A program made the position numbers and the translations under genes. This document shows positions 1 to 9,177 of a stretch of 23,832 nucleotides of DNA, piece by piece. The notes below the pieces were generated by a model. That model was not told the DNA's origin and did no database searches. It worked only from the letters and a program-made list of their open reading frames with translations. How positions within the stretch are numbered: position 1 is the first letter of the stretch; each line of letters begins with the position of its first letter. Origin of the DNA: Mesotaenium endlicherianum (lineage: Eukaryota > Streptophyta > Zygnematophyceae > Zygnematales > Mesotaeniaceae); assembly GCA_009602735.1 (NCBI GenBank), contig WELA01003352.1, positions 161,923 to 185,754 on the forward strand, in the 5' to 3' direction.

Positions 1-265
1 AGAGAGAGAGAGAGAGAGGGAGAGAGAGGGGTTGGAGGGGGGGACGGGGGAAGAGGGCAAAAGAAGGAGCAAGAGAGGGAGAGAGCAAGAGAGAGGGCTA
101 GGGGGGGAGAGGAGAGAAGGAAGAAGGAAAAGGAGAGGGAGGGAGGGGTTGGAGGTAGAGAAAAGGGAGGCGGAGAGGGGAAGGGAAGGAAATGGGAGGA
201 GAGGGAGAGGGAGAGGGTGGGAAAGGGGGAGGGAGAGGAGGGTGAGGAGGGGAAGGAGGGACCCA
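1..265. repeat. Purine-rich (GA/GGA)n tract at the left end
   Basis: The first 18 bases are pure AG dinucleotide, followed by about 240 bases of almost only A and G on the plus strand. The open frame read through it is Arg/Glu/Gly only and is a composition artefact. It sits at the very edge of the window. Confidence 0.9.
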
Positions 266-1715
266 ACCCCAGACTTTTCATCTTCTGGAGAATGTCATCA
301 GTGACCTTTGTGATTGATTCATGTTAACCAGTGATAAAGTGTTGATACTCCATCAATACGATCATCAAGTGTGTTCACAACTGAAACTACTTGACCTATG
401 CCAGCTTTCTTAGTAATTTGTCATCCAATGTAGATTAGTAATCTCTGTCCACTACATCTAGACTCTCATAACTTCTTTGTTTGCTTAGCTTCTAAATCAT
501 GATTGAGCACAATTTAGCGCTGAAGGGTAAATACTGCAAGTAAATTGCAAGTAGATGAACTTGCATACTGATAACGATGGACAAGATAGATAACTCATTC
601 ACTAACAACTAATGAAGTCTCCTCTATATTCATTTAGCACATTATACAAAAACTTCATTTCCTTGTCCAATCTACTATTGAGACTGGACTACTCAATGTA
701 CTATGGCAAATATTGTAATAGCACAACTAGGTCGCGTAGCGCTAGGCATGAGAAAGGGTGGTTGTTTTAACTTCAGTCTGCAACAGCTAATATGCGGATG
801 CACCACATGAATTTTGGCCTTTATCAGAACTCACCTGAACCTTCTACACACCCTCGTGGCTCCCACAAAGAGTAAATTTATAAGAAAACCCTTTACACTT
901 GTGAATGGTCTTTCTTGGTAACGGACTCTTCAGAACATCCGACTACTTCGCCCTATGCCAAAGCTAGTCAAGCAATTTTATCATAAACGTACCATGCAAA
1001 CAAGCTTGTATCGGTCTCAAAGGAACTTCATGAAAAAGGTTGGAAAACAAAAAAAAGATCCCTGAGTCCGGAATGCATGTGCAGTAATTAATTAATTGCT
1101 TGCTCACTTCAGACGTGACAATACAAGAAGGCTTAAGTATAGGCTGAAGAACGCTGAAAACTGTTGAAAACTGATTTAAAAAACTGTGAAAAGCGCTTAA
1201 ATGAGATGACCTGCTCGCGAGCAATCGAGTGTGTGTGGGGTGGTGTGGGTCAGTGTCGGTGATCCAGATGATCAACTTTTTCCGCAACCTCAAAGTTGGG
1301 CCTACTGTGAGCTGGGTGTCCAGCACGGTCCAGCACTTCATCCTGTGGTAGCAAAGATGTGTCCATTGGTGTTAGTGAATGCTGGTTCTGTCACTGATGC
1401 CGATCAGCTGACACTCTAACACCCAGCTTTCTACGGCTGTGTCTGTGACAAATGTATGCTTTAGTCTCCATTTTGTGTGTATCTTTTCTGTAGTACTTGC
1501 TTGATCTTTAAGAAGATTAAAAGAAAACTTGGACTTAGATCAAGGGCCAATGCAATAGCTTCTTGACGCAATTTGGGTCAACGCTTAGTGTTATTTTCCG
1601 GGATTCCGTTCTTGAGATCTTCTTCATTATACTGGTGATCGCTAGTATGCTCGTTAGACATTCTCATTCCGGTTCCTGAGTAAAACTTTGCGTTAGCCAG
1701 TGCAGCATTTGAGAC
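266..1715. other. AT-rich stretch upstream of the BAHD gene, no recognisable gene
   Basis: Short open frames on both strands (for example minus 964-1341 and plus 1231-1419) show no conserved motif and no codon bias like the neighbouring genes. The last few hundred bases should include the BAHD promoter and 5' leader, but I see no convincing TATA element at a fixed distance. Confidence 0.6.
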
Positions 1716-2903
1716 ATGAAGATAACCATTGTCGAAGAGACGCTCGTCAAAGCAGCAGTGGCTGCTGATTCTGAGCGGGAGGGGGAAGCAGCTTCTGCCG
1801 GCCGTGTGCCTCTCGTGGGGGCTGATCTCCTCTTTTCAAGGTGCTACATCACCAACTTTTACTTCTATCGCCAGGATCCCGAGCTAGCAGGTACTTATTC
1901 ACACCATGCCCTTTCGCCAAGCACAGTAATAGGTCCCTAGAGGAGGAGGCCCTGCATTCTTTGCCTGGCTTTTGAAGCAGGTGCTCCCATGGACGTACTC
2001 AGACTAAACTCTTTCCCTCATACAAATGGTAGGGGTGATATACACACACACACACACACACACACTTTGCAGATTCGTGTACAAGTACATAATGTAGTCT
2101 GAATGATTGACAAGCATCTGATACAGCAGTGAGCACTCGTCGCGCCTGCAAGCACCTGATGGTGGAGATTGCGGCTGGGCATCCAGATCAGCTCATGCAG
2201 GCCCCTGTGTAGCCCGCCACTTGTCGCGTCACAGTGAGAGAGCACACCTTGCAGGGCGCTGGTGCACGGCTGGCTGCCACTTGCCAACAAGCCGAGAATG
2301 CCGAACCTTGCTCTAGATACCCTGCTTGCACCATGCCCAATCAGCACGCGCCATCAGCATGTGCAATCTCAGCCAGCGCACGCATCTGGCTGTCTGACGT
2401 GGCAGCCAAGCTCGCTGACGATGCGGAAGCTTCCAGGGCATTCTGCGACGCGAGGGAGACCTTGCTGAAGGACACCCTGGCGAAGACGCTGGGTGGTCCC
2501 TACTTTGCCTTTGCGGGGCGCCTGCAGGACAAGAAGGGCCAGGTGCTCACGCTTACCCAGGCAACCCACTACAGTCTCCCTTTCCCCCCCCAGAAAACTT
2601 ACCAGCAGGGGCCACAGCTTTGTGCACAAAGGTCCCGCTTTGTGCATTCATTCTCCAGATTGCTTCGACAGGGCTGCTAAATCCGGGGGGGGAGCGGAGC
2701 AGATGAGGCAAGATTGGCATCCATAAGGGAGGACGGAGAGGACTAGTGAGTGTCAGATCACACCCAAACAGGAGGTCAAGCTGTGGGCCAGCGTGCATGT
2801 CTGTGACTGATCGGGACTGGCCGACCGACCCTCTGCTCTGTGTGATTTCCCAAGCGGGTGCGCACACACAGCGGTACTGCACAGCAGGGTGCGTGAGTGT
2901 ATA

Positions 2904-2954
<51 letters not shown>

Positions 2955-2960
2955 GAGAAA

Positions 2961-3005
<45 letters not shown>

Positions 3006-3494
3006 GACTACGCTTGACTTGGTTTGACTCCTATCGACCCTGATATATTGCGGTCCACTTGGGTCCACTCGGGTCAACCCACTCGCGCTGACCACTAGTC
3101 CCTTGTGCGACTGCCTCCTCGTGCCGCAGGATCCTAGGTTCTTCATAGACTGCACCAACGACGGGGTGCCATTTGTCGCGGCCAGAGGCGACTGCGCGCT
3201 GCCGAGCTCGCGCGCGGAGCTGGAGGGGCTGGTGGCAGAGCATGGGCCCGCCATGGTGCAGCCGCTGCCCGTGCCCAAGAAGTTTGACGCGCTCCCGCCC
3301 CTCTTCGTGCAGGTGGGGCTCGTGCGACGCGCGCAGACTCCCTCTGTGTCTTTCCCCCCCTCTCTCTCTCTCTTCACACACACGCACACACGCACAAGGA
3401 CAAACGCTCTGTTTTGCACACACGTTTCACGTGCAAGTAAGGCCACCACCCTTATTTTCACGAGCATGCACACGCGCGTGCATGGGCGCACACG

Positions 3495-3533
<39 letters not shown>

Positions 3534-6500
3534 CACGCGCGCGTGGTTCTCCCATATACACACGCTGCGCGGAGGAGCGTGCATGCAACGCTTGGCTTTC
3601 CTCGCAAGCGACCAGTGTCCACCAATGAGCGCGAACTCTGCGGAGACTGCCGCCGATAACCACAGCACAGAAGCCGCCACCTGTGCTCCTCTGGCCCGCG
3701 TGGCGCCGCCCTCGGGGAGTTTCCTGACTCTTGCTTTGGGAGCCAGGAATCGATAGCATTTAATGCGTGCGGCGATATTCTTCTGGGTTCCGGGAAAGAA
3801 TTTAGCATGAGTGGAGGGGCAGGTTTTAGGGTCAACACTTGGGTAGAGGGTGTAGGGTGCGAGGTTCAGGGGGGTGTGAGCAGGGGCACGTGCACATCAG
3901 CGCGCCGGTCTCGAAGCTGGCTGGGTCGGGCACTCGAGGCAGGGAAAGGTGGAGAACTGTATCCGTGGGACCAGAACAGGGCGACACTTGTCGCAGCGTC
4001 ATGGGTCTGATGGTACACGTCAGGGTGGGTCATCTGCTTGCTGCTTTGACTTTTTTTCCTTACCTTTCTTCCTTCATTCTTCCTTCTTCACTTCTGTCTC
4101 TATCTCCACCTCTGTCTTCTTCCTTCTGTCTTCTTCTGTCTGGAATTGTCAGCCGCCAGAACATGGGCAGAGTCACGGCTGCCTTCTTTGCATAGTCAAA
4201 CAACTTACTGCGTGCCGGCACAGTCTTGCTCTGCCGGCCATTCGGTGACAGCCGAGCATTAGGCCTCAGAGATGACTGCCCGCAAGTTTCGGGCAGGTGT
4301 GCATAACGTGTGCGTATGCATACATATGGGGAGTGCCCTTCACTTGCCTTCCTCCAACCTTGGGATCAAAGCCAGCTGGAAGCGTTCTGAACATGCCGCG
4401 GTCCGCGTCTCGTTGGCGAAAGGGGGGCTCTTGGAGAAAGGAGGACTCCTGCTCAGATTGCAGACTTCCATCCTGCTGCCGCTGCTGCGGCGGTGGCGGC
4501 GGCGATCGGTCGAATCTGCCGTTGCCTTCACTCGATCAATCCCTTGCCAGCTGCACCTGCTGCTGCTCCTTAAACTGCTGCTCCTCCTCCTCCTGCTGCT
4601 GCTGTCGCGGCTCCTTCTCCTCCTTCTGCTGCTCCTCCTGCTGCTGTCCTCCTCCTCCTCCTCCTGCTGCTGCTGCTACTGCTGCTGCTCCTGCTCCTGA
4701 TGCTGCAGCTGGCGCACATTGTTGAGCATCGCATCTTTGTGACACTTGGCAGGCCACGATGTTTCCATGTGGCGGCCTGGCACTGGGCGTCACCTTCCAC
4801 CACTCCACCATGGACGGCCACGCCGCCATCCTCTTCGCCAACGCCTGGGCGGCCATGGCCCGCACCGGCCAGCTGGCGGGCGGCATCTCCGTCGACCGCT
4901 CGCCTCTCCTCGCCATCCGCCGGAAGTTCGAGTCGGGCCTTGTGCCTGCCCCCCCAACTCACGCAGAACCGACACATGGCAGCGGCCGGCGCAGCCACAC
5001 GGCTAGAGACCATAACGCGAATGGAAGAGAAGAGTCTCTCGAGGAGCCGCGAGGTGCACCCGCTGCTCCTGCTGCCGATGTCAGCGCCGACCTGGCGGGG
5101 GCAGCAACCACCGCCACTGCCACCGCCACCACCGCCCCCACAGCTGCCGCCACTGGCGCGCCCGACGAGTGGCAACGCTCTGGCGACAAGGCCGGACCCG
5201 ACCCTGTTGCCAACTCTGGAGCAGAAGCCGGGGCTGAGGGACAATTGCAGCGGCAGCAGCAGCGGCTGAGGCTGGAGGCAGAGACGGCGCACTACTGCGG
5301 GCGCATGTTTGTGCTGAAGCACGCGGACGAGGTGGCGCAGGGGGCCACCGACAAGTTCACGGGCTACGACGGCACGCCCATCGCGGCGGCCCCAGGCGGC
5401 GGGCCGCCGCCTGTTTACACTGTGCACCGCTTCCACGTGGCGCCGGCACAGCTGGCGCTGCTCAAGCGCCGCTGCACCGCTGAGGCCCTTTCCGCCGCTG
5501 CCGCAGCTGCCTCCTCATCCTCTCTAGCTTCGGCGGCGACGGCAGCAGTGCCGGCTCAGCTGCTGCAGCAGGAGCAGCAGGAGCAGCGGCAGCATCAGGC
5601 GGAGACGAGGGAGGAGGAGGATGAGGGGACGGCGGCTGGCGGGGTCGGGCCGGTGCCGGCAGGCTTCACGGCGTGGCAGGCGGGCGGGCCCGTCGCATTC
5701 CTCTCCGCAAACGACTGCATCTGTGCGCTCTTCTGGAAGGCCGTCAGCGAGGCCTACGGCGTCACGCGCGGGGGTGCCGTCGACGCCCGGGGCGAGTTTG
5801 ACGGGCAGGCGGTGCTAAGCTGCCCGCACAACTACCGCACTCGCACTGACCCGCCGCTGCCCCTCACCTATGCGGGGAACGCTGTGTACAGGCGAGTGTT
5901 CCCTCTGGGCCCAGCCCCATCCAGGCCCATCCAGCCAATGAACACTCCTCCCCCCTCTCCCTCTGGCCCCCTGGACCCCTCTTCCACCTCTCCCTCCCTT
6001 TCACCCTCTCCCTCCTCCTCCCTCTCCACTCCTGCCCTGCAGCCCCCCCGCTCCTCCCCTACACCTCTCTCTCTCTCTCTCTCTCTGGCCCGATGCTAGA
6101 GTGCTGCGGTCGCCTGTCTGTGCTTGTGTCTGCAGGCGGATGCTGTGGCTTTGAGCGTTGGTTGTGAGGTCCAGCTCTATGCACGAGAGGGGCCAGTTGA
6201 TGCATCATAATTTGCATGAGAATGTAGAGCTGTGCTGGAAAAACATTGAATGGGCGAGCGGGCGCGCGGGTGGGTAAACACAGACACAATGTCTGCTCCA
6301 TCTTGCTCTGTCACGCCTTCTCTCATCTTCCCCTCTGACACCTTCTGAAGGCCACGTGCCACATGCTCGCTCCTATTGCACTGAACCTGATATTTGGTCC
6401 TCGATAGCCGCTCCGCTGCCGTTTTCTTGGGGCTTGTGCCCGTTTGAGCGCCACCTGGCACGCTCGCCGCCCAGCTGCCTCCACAAAAAAGGGCCAGCCA

Positions 6501-7376
6501 TTATTCAGCGAGTCAGCACTGGCACACTCGCATGCATTTTCCTCAATGGTGGCAGGCAACACAATCTACTGACTGCCAGAAGCTGTGTTTGAGGTTTTGG
6601 CTCAGTCTCTGAAGCTCAGGCCCAGCTCAGGCTGGTTGCGACATGTCTTGAGCTTTCAGTGCTTGGGGTCCTGACACTTGGCTATCGTATGGTTGCCTCT
6701 TGCAGAGTGCGAATACACATAGACGCCAAGCGGATAGCAGAGGCCAGCCTGGGTGACCTGGCGTGCCACGTCAGACGGCACGTCAGTGCCATCTCGCCCG
6801 AGCATGTGGCCGCCCAGCTGGACTGGGTCTCCCGGAAGGTGCCGGCAGACCACATCCCGCAGGTATGGCTGTGGCTTCAGCTCAACCCCATGAGCTTTGC
6901 ACCTTCTTGTGGTATTGGCCCGAGCCTGAGGCTTTAGCCTAAGCTTATAGCTGGCTGGGGGCTGGCTGTCTGGCTCACTGGCTGCCTTGTTCTGTCTGAC
7001 TGTCTATCTGACTGGCAGGCTAGCCAGCTCTGACTGGCTGACCGGCTGACCGGCTGACTGTCCGACTGGCTCTGCCTGACTGTCCGACTGGCTCCGCCTG
7101 ACTGCTCGACTGTCTGGCCATGTGGCGTGTCTGCAGCTAAAGACGAGCTACATCGGGACGCTCAGCATCTCCAACTGGACGAGCTTCCCCGTCTTCGACG
7201 CCAACTTCGGGTTTGGGCGGCCGTGCCATGTGACGTGCCTGGACGTTGAGTACGACCGCCTGCTCATGGTCATGCCGTCGTCAGACGGCGGCTACGACTT
7301 CGAGCTCTGCGTGCGCAAGGATCTCCTCGACGGCATCATGGCCCAAGTGTGGGCCGCGTTCGGCGGGTCGGTGTAG
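1716..7376 (+). CDS. BAHD-family acyl-CoA-dependent acyltransferase, six exons, complete
   Basis: Predicted join 1716-1890, 2406-2542, 3130-3312, 4753-5891, 6706-6862, 7137-7376 (2031 nt, 676 aa); intron phases 1,0,0,2,0 all close. BAHD enzymes transfer an acyl group from acyl-CoA to an alcohol or amine, normally in the cytosol. Family marks in order: N-terminal FYFYR (residues 48-52), LLKDTLAKTL with FAFAGRL (about 77-97), FPCGGLALG (169-177), catalytic HHSTMDG with His182 and Asp186 (HXXXD), YAGNAV (538-543, the usual YFGN block) and NFGFGRP (620-626, the DFGWG block with Asp and Trp replaced). The first ATG opens a typical BAHD N-terminus (MKITIVEETLV). The protein is about 220 residues longer than the usual 430-460 because of two low-complexity insertions in exon 4. 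Intron 4 appears to use a GC donor. Substrate cannot be told; an HCT-like role is possible but unproven. Family call is firm, exact exon edges are inferred. Confidence 0.9.
2042..2065. repeat. (AC)12 microsatellite in BAHD intron 1
   Basis: Twelve uninterrupted AC dinucleotides. Confidence 0.95.
2903..3002. repeat. Compound (TG)n(AG)n microsatellite in BAHD intron 2
   Basis: About nine TG units run directly into about 80 bases of GA repeat with a few GGGA and AAAG interruptions. It ends about 130 bases before the exon 3 acceptor. Confidence 0.95.
3358..3530. repeat. Cluster of CT and CA microsatellites in BAHD intron 3
   Basis: A C-run and (TC)n near 3354-3373, CA-rich DNA at 3375-3397, and about 17 CA units at 3497-3530. 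The long open frames crossing this area (plus 3103-3756, minus 2553-3680) are low-complexity shadows, except that plus 3130-3312 is real exon 3. Confidence 0.9.
4045..4137 (+). repeat. Polypyrimidine tract (CTT/CTTC-rich) in BAHD intron 3
   Basis: About 90 bases dominated by C and T with repeating CTTC and TCTGTC words. It is too far (more than 600 bases) from the exon 4 acceptor to be its ordinary pyrimidine tract. Confidence 0.75.
4555..4712 (+). repeat. CTG/CTC trinucleotide tract in BAHD intron 3
   Basis: Roughly 150 bases of CTG, CTC and CTT triplets with small interruptions, ending about 40 bases before the exon 4 acceptor at 4751-4752. Open frames through it (plus poly-Leu/Cys/Ser, minus poly-Gln/Glu) are composition artefacts. 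It may double as an oversized pyrimidine-rich region for splicing. Confidence 0.8.
4980..5299 (+). other. Low-complexity insertion 1 in BAHD exon 4
   Basis: Residues about 241-349, between the DRSPLLAIRR segment that follows the HXXXD motif and the FVLKHADEVAQG segment. It is made largely of Ala, Thr, Gly, Pro, Glu and Gln, with alternating Ala/Thr near residues 283-298 and a short Gln/Arg stretch near 329-339. The reading frame stays open throughout and I see no convincing intron inside it. In ordinary BAHD proteins the corresponding stretch is a few tens of residues of variable sequence. Probably a disordered surface loop. Confidence 0.7.
5473..5685 (+). other. Low-complexity insertion 2 in BAHD exon 4 (Ala/Ser run, Gln/Glu-rich)
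   Basis: Residues about 407-477, between the substrate-side segment FHVAPAQLALLKRR and FLSANDCICALFWKAV, which corresponds to the conserved s.ndalaAliWra block. It contains an Ala-rich run, a Ser/Ala run, Gln-rich QQEQQEQRQHQ and acidic EEEDEG. In typical BAHD proteins these two blocks are separated by only about 15-25 residues, so most of this segment is extra. Confidence 0.7.
5890..5899 (+). other. Apparent GC splice donor of BAHD intron 4
   Basis: The exon ends TACAG and the intron would begin GCGAGT (5892 on). The acceptor is TTGCAG at 6700-6705. Exon 4 ends two bases into a codon and exon 5 supplies one base, making an Arg codon and restoring YAGNAVYRVRIHIDAKRI. The nearby GT at 5896-5897 gives the wrong phase. 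AG|GC with a purine-rich continuation is the usual context for GC-AG introns. Confidence 0.65.
6065..6086. repeat. (CT)n microsatellite in BAHD intron 4
   Basis: About eleven CT units, which end the long open frame that continues past the exon 4 donor. Confidence 0.95.
6950..7118. repeat. Degenerate minisatellite of GACTGGCTG-like units in BAHD intron 5
   Basis: Most of this 274-base intron is made of short related words (GACTGGCT, GACCGGCT, GACTGTCC). A 22-base unit beginning GACTGTCCGACTGGCTC is present twice in a row near 7057-7100 with one change. It ends just before the exon 6 acceptor. Confidence 0.8.
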
Positions 7377-7450
7377 GCAACAGCTCGACGCAGACTGTCT
7401 CTTTCTACTGGGCATGAGCATTTTCATTCTATTGGTACAATCTGAAAGAA

Positions 7451-7474
7451 GGGGGGCGTGTATTGATGCCCCCC
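7451..7474. other. Perfect hairpin in the BAHD 3' region (G6C / GC6 stem)
   Basis: GGGGGGC at 7451-7457 pairs with GCCCCCC at 7468-7474 around a 10-base loop, 75 bases past the stop codon. Seven GC pairs make it stable in RNA. Confidence 0.7.
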
Positions 7475-7646
7475 TGAGAGTCTTGTACGTGTCTATTATT
7501 CGTCATCTCACAGCTTTGCTGTCATCCAGCCTAATACTCTCCATTCGACACCAATTGTTGGCATGTTACTAGAAGTCATTGCTCTAGTGACAGTCGGAGT
7601 TCTCGCAGTCCTCCAGATGGTGTATTGATGTTTTCACGATTTATAT

Positions 7647-7666
7647 TGTCGCATATATTTGCGACA
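7647..7666. other. Perfect hairpin TGTCGCA / TGCGACA
   Basis: A seven-base stem with a 6-base TATATT loop, about 270 bases after the BAHD stop, in AT-rich DNA and close to a possible transcript end. Confidence 0.6.
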
Positions 7667-8302
7667 GTGGTGAATATTTACTTGGTGCACAATAATGTAT
7701 TGTAGTTTAGTATGAGTGCCTGTCAAAAACCATTGGTAAAAGTCCCAATACGGAGGCAAGTAGGCATACCACAAGAGTTCTCAAATTTGCCTTAATTTGC
7801 AGCTCAAAAGCCGTGAAGAAGTATTTCAAATACTACGCAGCAGCCATCTCATACTTCTCTACCTCCTCAGATATGCACAATTCAGGAACGTCTGCATGTC
7901 CGTAATATTGCAACTTCTTGATCGTTGACCGCAGGTAAATTGTGAAATTTGCAAGTAAATTTCACGGCCATATTTTTGATCCAAAGAATCACCCTCGGAA
8001 CTGAAGGCAGCATTCAAAACATTGACAGGGATTGTGAGGGGGAAAGAGAAGATACATTCTGGTCGTTCCAATGCAATCCGCTTCATCCAATGGAGACCAT
8101 GCTAGGTCCTCACATCCTTCAGCAGGTTGCCTCTTCCTTCCTCCTACCCGAATTGACAACTACAACAATCAAGGGGCCTAAGGACATGACTCGATCTAAG
8201 CGGGCACTTGCCATAAGGTAGACCCATATGCTACGGACTACAACTAGGGGAAAGGCCCAATCATAAGTAGTGCACGGCCTGTACATCGACAACCTGTGAA
8301 AG

Positions 8303-9105
8303 CTAGGCCTCCTCCTTGCCGCCCTTGTCGCGCGGCCCATTCGCTGAGACGAGCGCGCGCGCCTGCCGCAGGATGCGGACGATCCCCTCCTTGGAGAGCG
8401 TGACGTTCTGACCTCCCAGGTAGACCGGCTTCACGAAATTCTCCCAGCCTCGACTGGCAGCCACACTGTCGGGGTCTGTGAGGACGGGGTCGTCTGCCGT
8501 GTACTGATGCCTCAGGGAGCTCTCGCTGGGCGCGATCTTGTACTCGAGGTACTGCAGGCCCAGGCTGACGGCAGGGTTGCCGTAGTACGTCTTGGCGGCC
8601 CAGCTGGTGCCTAGGGGCACTACCTGCCAGCGCCAAGGGACAGCACTAGCAGCTCATGCGTCAGCATGGGAGGATTGGGAGGGGGTTGTAAGAGATTAAA
8701 ACCAAAAATAAGGAAAATAACACACACACACACATGCGCATATATGCAGCCATATGCCCACGCACACATGCGCATGCGCATGCGCGCCCACACACACACG
8801 CACAGCCGCAAACAGTCACATTCATTCATATGGGGCCGCTTGAGGGACAGGGAGCGTGGCGGTTGACGGCAGGGAGTGCACGCATGCTCTCAAGCCAAGC
8901 TACAGCAGCGGCACATTCAATGGATACTGCTTGTAGGCCCTCGGTTTTGTCAGTGAGAGTGATTGTCATTGTGTCAATGAAAGTGTAAGAAGTATGCGTG
9001 TGTACAATCTTGAAAGAATACGTACGTTATGTACATATCACTCATATAGATACAAATATATGTGTGCATGCGCGTGTATATTACACTCACACTCTAAATG
9101 ATAGG

Positions 9106-9177
<72 letters not shown>

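Larger units (their letters stand above)
7377..8302. other. Spacer between the convergent BAHD and GT61 genes (both 3' UTRs)
   Basis: About 926 bases between the two stop codons. It should contain both 3' untranslated regions. It becomes AT-rich after about 7620 and holds two perfect hairpins listed separately. An AATAAT at 7691-7696 could serve as a BAHD polyadenylation signal, but this is weak. No further gene is visible. Confidence 0.6.

Noticed and set aside
964..1419. Overlapping open frames (125 codons minus, 62 codons plus) upstream of BAHD
   Set aside because: No recognisable motif or splice partner. Could in principle be the end of an upstream gene, but nothing supports it.
2437..2542. 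Alternative BAHD exon 2 acceptor TTCCAG at 2431-2436
   Set aside because: It breaks the phase with exon 1; the GGCAG acceptor at 2401-2405 keeps frame and gives the expected spacing between FYFYR and LLKDTLAKTL.
2553..3680. 375-codon open frame on the minus strand
   Set aside because: It reads through GA/TG/CA microsatellites (runs of Ser-Leu, Cys-Val, Thr-His) and is antisense to BAHD exon 3; no domain is present.
4570..5436. 288-codon minus-strand open frame rich in Ser, Gly and Arg
   Set aside because: Antisense shadow of BAHD exon 4 and the triplet tract; composition artefact.
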